Under the pieces are notes generated by a model. The model saw only the letters and a program-made list of their open reading frames with translations. It did no database searches and had not been told where the DNA came from. From NCBI GenBank assembly GCA_959347315.1, contig OY365810.1, forward strand, positions 19,976,358 through 20,040,357: a stretch of DNA of 64,000 nucleotides, read 5' to 3'. The stretch is from Bimastos eiseni (Eukaryota > Annelida > Clitellata > Crassiclitellata > Lumbricidae). Position numbers and translations under genes: made by a program. Below are positions 57,936 to 64,000 of this stretch, one piece after another. The stretch's first letter is position 1, and every line of letters begins with the position of its first letter.

Positions 57936-58211
57936 TGCATTGAATCACACATGGGAAATGATGAAGTCAATCAGTTGACTTTTTCGTTTTTTGATTTGCA
58001 TAGGAGAAGTGCTTTAAATTATTTCCATTACTTAATGAGAGTAATATGTTATCATGGTCCTTCTTTTAAGTGGCTTTGATATTGCTAATTATGTTTTGGA
58101 ATAAATAAACGATGAACTGTCAATAATTTTGCATCCATCTATTTTATCTTGTTGCTTTTCTTTGGAATGAATTCTTTCAAATGCTTTGCTGTTTGTTGTG
58201 ATGCATATCTG
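57936..58211. other. SLC12A8-like intron 5, between insertions
   Basis: AT-rich, no exon seen. It ends with the CATATCTG target duplication of the next element. Confidence 0.4.
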
Positions 58212-59237
58212 CAGTGGTTTTTTTCTAGAAATAAATGTGCCGGAACGCATATGTATTGCCGAAAGAAATGTCGCTAAAATTGGTTACCAAATAATAATAT
58301 AGGGCATAATGATAACAATCTGTGCACTTCTAAATTTTAGAATGTAAAAAATTGCAATTGTAAAGTTCTATATCAAATTTTGCTAGAATCAACATGAGTG
58401 GTGGTGATCTGTGTAATCTTTCCAAAAGCATCCCTGTTGGCACAATATCTGCTGTTGCCATAAGGTACTTCTAATTTATGTGATTAAACTTTATGTGTCG
58501 ACATCTTGATCCTATTTCGTCGTCATAGCTGATGTATGACAGCATGCACCATCTTTCTGAAATACTCCAAGATCATTGTCAAGAAATAACTTTTGTTGAA
58601 TTACACCACCATTGTCTGATTGTTTATCGAACGCTGGCTTCACATATTGCTCGTGAATGTATATAATGTAGTACAGTGAGTTAAGTATGGTACCATTTGG
58701 TACAAAGGGAAGGCTAGTGAGAGTGAGAGCGATGGCTGACTTCAAACTCCAAACCATCAGTGACGGACTAAGCTTCACTTGTAAAGCAGGCGGATTGTTC
58801 TTTTCCTGTGAACCCCAAGCTGTGTCGTTTTATGCATTCGGCACATAAAAACACCTTAGAAAAAAAGAAAAGCGACCATATTGAACTATTTGATAGTATT
58901 TGCCTCGGCAAATATTACACCCGCAAATAGCTAAAAATAACTTATGTTGAGAAAATAATTTTTTGTGATAGAGTTATATTTTTTTAATCGAATAAATTTA
59001 GGACGAACAGACTTACTTATAAGTTATTGATTAATTAAACAAGACTTAATATTCCGGTGAATTTTCTTTAGAATAATAATATAGCACTTACTTCTAAATT
59101 TTAGAATGTAAAAATTGCAATCGTTAAGTTTTATATCAAATTACACAATTTTTGCACAACTACTATTGCTATTTTTTAGTAATTGAATAAAGGTGCCGGA
59201 ACGACGTTCCTGCGTGTTCCGCCTGAAAAAAGCACTG
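58212..59237. mobile_element. hAT element carrying a captured SLC12A8 exon/intron fragment
   Basis: Ends CAGTGGTTTTTTTC and GAAAAAAGCACTG are inverted repeats, flanked by an exact 8-bp duplication CATATCTG (58204-58211, 59238-59245). Its middle, about 58376-59075, is a diverged copy of the host's own exon 6 3' part and following intron (59503-59801 continuing at 62027-62305). The captured piece sits between two ~75-bp direct repeats of the element's own sequence (58298-58375 and 59071-59140, CTTCTAAATTTTAGAATGTA). A 120-bp insert (58812-58934) interrupts the captured intron part. Confidence 0.85.
58381..58464 (+). pseudogene. decoy copy of SLC12A8-like exon 6 (3' part)
   Basis: Matches 59506-59585 of the real exon and keeps the donor ATAAG|GTACTT. 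Reads A-R-I-N-M-S-G-G-D-L-C-N-L-S-K-S-I-P-V-G, then TISAVAI. Compared with the real exon it has an extra Gly codon, G>R, R>C, P>L and L>I. The first ~120 bp of the exon and its acceptor are absent, so it should not be spliced in. It is still open in frame. Confidence 0.9.
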
Positions 59238-59383
59238 CATATCTGTATGCACCATCAAGATGTCGTGATTTTGCGAAGTACAGTTTCGTGTGATATAAAT
59301 GTTGGCTGCAAAAGGCATGCTGGTTACTTGCAGATGACATTGGTTATAAATTTGTAAATACTCAGAACTTGGATTGTTTTTAG

Positions 59384-59585
59384 GTCATGGCTTTCTTGGT
59401 TACAGAACTGACATTTTTGTCAACAATACCGGTGTGCAATATGAAGCAGGAGAAAGTTTCTTTACAGTTTTTGGAGTTTTCTTTCCAACAGCCACCGGAG
59501 TTTTTGCTGGAATCAACATGAGTGGTGATCTGCGTAATCCTTCCAAAAGCATCCCTGTTGGCACATTGTCTGCTGTTGCCATAAG
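59384..59585 (+). CDS. SLC12A8: SLC12A8-like transporter, exon 6
   Basis: Acceptor GGATTGTTTTTAG, donor ATAAG|GTACTT, 202 bp, phase 1 in, phase 2 out. Reads [79 protein letters not shown] and A-T-G-V-x-A-G-x-N-M-x-G-D-L-R are the strongest motifs of SLC12A8; the second is the unwound helix common to the CCC family. VNNTG offers an N-glycosylation site in the preceding loop. A partial copy sits at 58381-58464. Confidence 0.96.
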
Positions 59586-59801
59586 GTACTTCTAATTTAT
59601 GTGATTAAACTTTATGTGTCGACATCTTGATCCTATTTCGTCATCATAGCTGATGTATGACAGTATGCACCATCTTTCTGAAATACTCCAAGATCATTGT
59701 CAAGAAATAACTTTTGTTGAATTACATTGCCAGTGTCTGATTGTCTCTCAAACGCTGGCTTCACGTATTGCTCGTGAATGTATGTAATGTAGTACTGTGA
59801 G

Positions 59802-62026
59802 TAGAGCTGTACCGATTAATCGGCCGGCCGATTAATCAGGCTGATTATTGAGATATCGGCAATATCGGATATTGGCAAGATAATTGGATATTAAAAATTA
59901 TTTTTTTATTTTATAATATTATTTTCAGTCTATAAAAGCAAAATGACGACAGCAACATCACTGGGTCTGTGAAGGACAGCATTCCATTCCCTTCCCATAT
60001 CGTGTCATCATCCCAATGGCTTCTTCAGACCAGTGGTGAGACCACCCTGTGTGCTAGTATAGACCGTGGGAACATGTCAACGTAGGTCTTGTGCAGAGTG
60101 AGTCATAGTGCCTGCTTAAAGACAAACTGCCAATGAATATGCATTTTCCTCTTGTCACTAGCCTTTCAGGTTCAAGGAAGTCCAGCCTTATGTATAGTAA
60201 TAGCTGCCGCCTGCAACAGCTAATTGAAATGCAAATGATTGGCTCAGGCCATTTGAATAGAGGTGCACCAACTAATGGATCTGTATAATATAATTCAGGT
60301 AGGTACAAGTCTTATGTGCCTTTGCAGGGGCCCAGAGTTAGGTCTGTCCACCTGAATAGGGTCAGAGAAGCTGGGGGAAGGCAGAGTATGATGCATGGGG
60401 CAATAGACTAGACATAACAACAGGCACGTGTTGAGAACATGGCACATAATCTTGAATTGCAAGATGGGGACATCGTGACATAATGTAAATCAATGCACCT
60501 ACTTACTACTTACTTACTACTTACTTACAATGAACCTACTTATCTACGTACGTATATATACGTATGAAATTATATATATAAAATTATATATATATATTTA
60601 CACACACACATGTATATATATGTTTTTAACACGTGTATGAGGCCACTCTCCCTATTGTCTACGCTCCACCTCCTCCTCTTACAGACCTGTATACACTCGT
60701 ACGAATACAAGAACGTTCACAATCAAATACTCTGGTGCTAAACTCTGGAACAGCCTTCCAGAGAAATTGAGGAACTTATCAAATGTTTGTATAGCCTATT
60801 TAAAATAAAAATACGTGAGCATATTACTTTGACTTCGTTGGATTAAATACATACTGCATAACACTGATCTATGTATGACTCTGACATCATCATTATCAAC
60901 ATAATCATCATTAACATGAAGGACTGTAAAGGCAGGCATAGCAAATGAGAAACTTCAACTCGAAAAATGCTGTTTGTAGCTAATAATTAATTAAGCTGGT
61001 TTTTTTTTCCATTTTAGTATTATTTAAGTGTCGACCTCTGACCATCACAACTTTTGCCTCTTAATATGTGGGTGGTCCCCCGCTTCAGGACCTCGGTCCT
61101 TCTCGGGTCTTATCCTTCTGTTGAACCTTACATGTCATATCAATTTATTATTAACTTTGTCATAATGTAAATACTGAGGTCAATAAAAACAATTTTGTTT
61201 GTTTGTTTATGTATTGCAGTAAGTCAAGTTACCACACACTTATAATGTCTCATATCCGACCACAGAACCCTTGGAGTTTGCGAGTACCATGGACGAGTAC
61301 AACATAGCAATTCTTATGTATGTATGTATGTGTGTATGTTTGTGTGTGTATGTGTAAGCCCAGGCGCAGTCTATCAGAAAGTCGTCGCAGGTAATCAAAG
61401 CTATTATTGTCTGTGTCTATACCCTGCATGAATGAATGCATACCCTGTTTGATGCCAAATGCTAATGTGCTCTGAACACATATCTTGGTGCACGACTGTC
61501 TATTCATAAAGATGCCAATTGTTGCCATTTCAATTAGCCGGCTGCTATTACCATACGTGAGACTGAGATTCCTCAGGCCTTGAAAGGCTGTTGGAAGTAA
61601 GCAGATGCATATTGATTAGATGGGCGGTCTGATTTTCGACCCTGAAGTTAAGCCTTTTAAAGAGCAAGGAATGGCTGGCCAATTCAACAGAGAAACCAAT
61701 GAATATACATCGTGGAGGCATGCCTAACGAATACATGCTAGCTACCAATCAGATCTCCCAAAACATTTTAGTCGCCTGAGACTAGATGTAGATGGGTGGC
61801 TGTGAATTGGCCAGTCATTCCTTGGCCATTAATTACCCTGGGCACAGTTTGACGGAGGGCGGGCGGTGTGACTAATCTGTATTGCCCGCCTAGGATTAGT
61901 CTCCAACTACATGCATACATCTCCTATGGAGCAAGTGTTTGCTTGTACCACAACAATAGGCAGTAGCATTAGGTCTTTCTATTGGTATGGGCATAATCGG
62001 CAAAAAGTGATATCGGTACAGCTCTA
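59802..62026. mobile_element. hAT element, TAGAGCTGTACCGAT family, 2225 bp
   Basis: Terminal inverted repeats TAGAGCTGTACCGAT and ATCGGTACAGCTCTA are perfect over 15 bp, flanked by the exact 8-bp duplication ACTGTGAG (59794-59801, 62027-62034). No transposase frame; the interior contains microsatellite (60540-60620), a CR1/L2 C-terminal fragment (60655-60830) and unknown sequence. It is absent from the captured copy at 58212-59237 at the matching point, so it inserted after that capture. In intron 6. Confidence 0.95.
60655..60830 (+). pseudogene. L2/CR1 C-terminal fragment inside the hAT element
   Basis: Plus-strand reading ending with FTIKYSGAKLWNSLPEKLRN LSN: the G-A-x-L-W-N-S-L-P-x-x-L-R motif of the L2/CR1 C-terminus. 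Nested in the 2.2-kb hAT element. Confidence 0.65.
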
Positions 62027-62034
62027 ACTGTGAG

Positions 62035-62825
62035 TTAAGTGTGATACCATTTAGTACAAAGGGAAGGCTAGTGAGACCCATGGCTGACTTCAAACCCCAT
62101 ACCATCAATGATGTGGAGCAGATGGAACGTTCTTTTCCTGTGAACTTAAAATAACTTTTTTGATAAAAGAATTTTTTTTGATAAAATAATCTTTTTTCTT
62201 TTCATCACATAAATTTAGGACTAACGGACTTACTTATAAGTTATTGATTAATTAAGCAAGAACTTAACATTCCATTGAATTTTCTTTAAAATAATGATGT
62301 TAATTTTAATTTCTTTTGGTTACATTCTCTAGGAGGCAAGCAAATCAGTAATTTTCCTGCTTGAATTGACTCCACCCACTTTCCGGTAAACATTAGAAAG
62401 TAAAAACGTCGTTCATAACTTCATTTTTCAAATTTTATAACAAGGTTTTACATTGTTTTCACAAATAAAGTTATTAAATAATAAATATATCGTTATAGCC
62501 TAGAGTGTGATGATACGCTATATGAAGAATATTGCTATAGACTCTGCATTGACTGTAGATAGTTCCCTTGGCTGTACACGTGGCAGCTTAAATACACTTT
62601 GCCTATGGATGGTACTCGCTGGTAGTGGCGGGGCTGCATGGAAGCAAAATACACAAGTGCGTACCAAAAGAAAGATAAAAAATCAATTATCAAAAAAATT
62701 ATTGTACATTTTTCAATATGTTTTAAATGAACGTCATTTATTTATTACCGAAATTTGATATCGCCCTTTTTCCAACATTTTTGGCTCAGAAGTGCACACA
62801 CGCCTCGACGGCGCAATTACAGTTG
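62035..62825. other. SLC12A8-like intron 6, middle part
   Basis: 62035-62305 is the host original of the intron part captured by the hAT at 58212. No exon seen in the rest. Confidence 0.5.
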
Positions 62826-62829
62826 TATT

Positions 62830-62960
62830 GCAGAGCAATTGTGGTGCGCGACGGACTTGCTCAAGGTCCCTACACAGTGACTCCCCGGACGAGGGTCGAA
62901 CCCGCTCGCTCAGCGCACACTGAGCGTTACGGGCTGACCGCTCTAGCCGATCGGGGCCAC
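62830..62960 (-). mobile_element. tRNA-derived SINE
   Basis: On the minus strand, GGCCCCGATCGGCTAGAGCG starts a tRNA-like segment with an A-box-like CGGCTAGAGCGGTCAG and a B box GGTTCGACCC about 45 bases on, the split RNA polymerase III promoter. The acceptor-like ends CCCCG/CGGGG could pair. It continues as ACAGTGTAGGGACCTTGAGC, a typical SINE body, and a degenerate relative is at 41408. Not a functional tRNA: the T-stem is mismatched and no clear anticodon stem forms. Confidence 0.7.
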
Positions 62961-63499
62961 CACGCCACACATGTGTGGAACATGCGTATTGCCGCCATTG
63001 CGTACCAAATTTTCAAGTCCAGTGCCGCCACTACTCGCTGGCCAGAATTGCCACTACTATTCGGTTCGTACCTGGATCCGGCAGATAGTTCATCCAAGTA
63101 CTCGGATTCAGTATGTTTATGCCCTAATCAAATGTTTATGGGCATAACTCAAAAATTGAGAAAAAAATATTGAAAAATGCTCAAAATAAAATATCGTCTA
63201 CCCACTTGAACGAGTCCTCCTTGACGAACTCCACTCCAGCAAGTTAAAAGAGTCCAGAAAAACCCATGTTTTTACTTTCACTATTATTTACTCACTAAAT
63301 AGTAGTGACATCATCATGTCTGTTGATGATAATCCTGGCAAGAGCCAGAAATGCGCCTCGGCATACACCAACGTCATTTGATGCACATTCGGCTTAAAAA
63401 TTTTAGGGGTATCAATATGTGATTCCTGCATAGTATACGCGTGAAAACGTTTAGATCCCAATATTTTTGACCGAGATATATAAGTTTGAATACAGTGAA

Positions 63500-63532
63500 C
63501 GAACTTTTGTGTCACCCTATATATTATTAATT
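63500..63532. mobile_element. single mariner-like end
   Basis: GAACGAACTTTTGTGTCACC CTATA is the reverse complement of an AGGGTGACACAAAAGTTCG-type mariner end. No partner end or transposase recognised nearby, so it is a fragment. Confidence 0.4.
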
Positions 63533-63606
63533 TAATGATGATAACCAAATGATAATATGTCTTGGCAATTGGTAATGTATGTTTCTATTATATTTTTTTA
63601 ATACAG

Positions 63607-63694
63607 CACTTCATTATATCTGGTGTTTGCACTTATACTTGGTGCAACTTGTATTCGATCAACACTTCAGAACAATTACATGATTGTTGAGAAG
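63607..63694 (+). CDS. SLC12A8: SLC12A8-like transporter, exon 7
   Basis: Acceptor TTTTTTTAATACAG, donor GAGAAG|GTGAGA, 88 bp, phase 2 in, phase 0 out. Reads (S)TSLYLVFALILGATCIRSTL, QNNYMIVEK. The vertebrate protein has a hydrophobic helix, then L-G-A-x-C-x-R...L...Y-x-x-x-E-K at this point. Last exon in the window; the remaining helices and the C-terminal region lie to the right. Confidence 0.9.
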
Positions 63695-64000
63695 GTGAGA
63701 CTTATGTGTAATGGGCTGAATACAATTTTTCTACTAAGTTAAAGCAATGTGTGTTGAAAACAGGTTCAGGCTGTTTGAAAAAAGCTTTCCAAATAGTTTC
63801 TGGTTTGACAATAAAGGGTCAGACTCCAACACCTACATTCCCAGAATAGTCTAACAACCATAAACCTAAACTGAAAGTTTCAGTATGGGTTTTTAACAAA
63901 ATTCTGATAGTTTAATAGGTGTATAGAAGACGTTTTTGAATAGAATTTTTTTATAATAAATTCCTATTTATCAGTTGGTAGGCTATTAGTGTTTTATTAT
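63695..64000. other. SLC12A8-like intron 7 (start)
   Basis: Intron sequence after a GTGAGA donor; no exon seen to the end of the window. Confidence 0.5.

Noticed and set aside
62883..62958. Possible tRNA gene on the minus strand
   Set aside because: A and B boxes are present but the T-stem is mismatched and no anticodon stem-loop forms; the sequence continues as a repeat body with a relative at 41408. Called a SINE instead.

Overview
This is a repeat-rich piece of an animal nuclear genome. Coding sequence is split into small exons with GT..AG introns of 0.5-7 kb. Transposon families of several classes are nested in one another, and long ATGT-type microsatellites are common. The two host genes have clear animal orthologues, and the recurring TAGGCCTA-type strings and the mix of RTE, CR1, hAT, Ty3/gypsy and Tc1/mariner elements fit a marine invertebrate. 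An invertebrate deuterostome is my guess, but the sequence does not prove it.

Host genes. (1) On the minus strand, five exons between 12707 and 2583 encode the N-terminal half of palmitoyl-protein thioesterase 1 (PPT1): signal peptide, the LPLVIWHGMG strand and the nucleophile motif GFSQG. The C-terminal exons lie left of the window. (2) On the plus strand, from about 39.9 kb to the right edge, are seven exons of a cation-chloride-cotransporter-family gene closest to SLC12A8. They run from an acidic N-terminus to about the seventh membrane segment, and the gene continues beyond the window. Five of the six exon junctions agree in phase; only the exon 1/2 junction is uncertain.

Layout. 0-12.7 kb: PPT1 exons with decayed RTE/CR1 retrotransposons, hAT MITEs and a piggyBac-type MITE with a microsatellite core. 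12.9-18.3 kb: paired repeats with GACAAAACCCC-type ends, simple repeats and non-LTR fragments. 18.3-24.7 kb: gypsy remnants and a tandem arrangement of two 0.9-kb LTRs. 25.6-28.1 kb: a Tc1 element split by a hAT element. 28.7-39 kb: microsatellites, a 24-bp minisatellite, a ~145-bp satellite carrying nuclear-receptor-like half-sites, CR1/L2 remnants and a third gypsy end. 39.9-64 kb: SLC12A8-like exons with introns full of insertions.

Most striking are (a) a hAT-type element (58212-59237, 8-bp target duplication) that contains a copy of the 3' part of SLC12A8-like exon 6 plus its intron, 1 kb upstream of the real exon; (b) a DD37D mariner with an intact 350-residue transposase, nested in a hAT element; (c) four copies of one hAT family, three with exact 8-bp target duplications, that sit inside other elements or an intron; (d) several unrelated repeats sharing one design, ends built of short tandem units.
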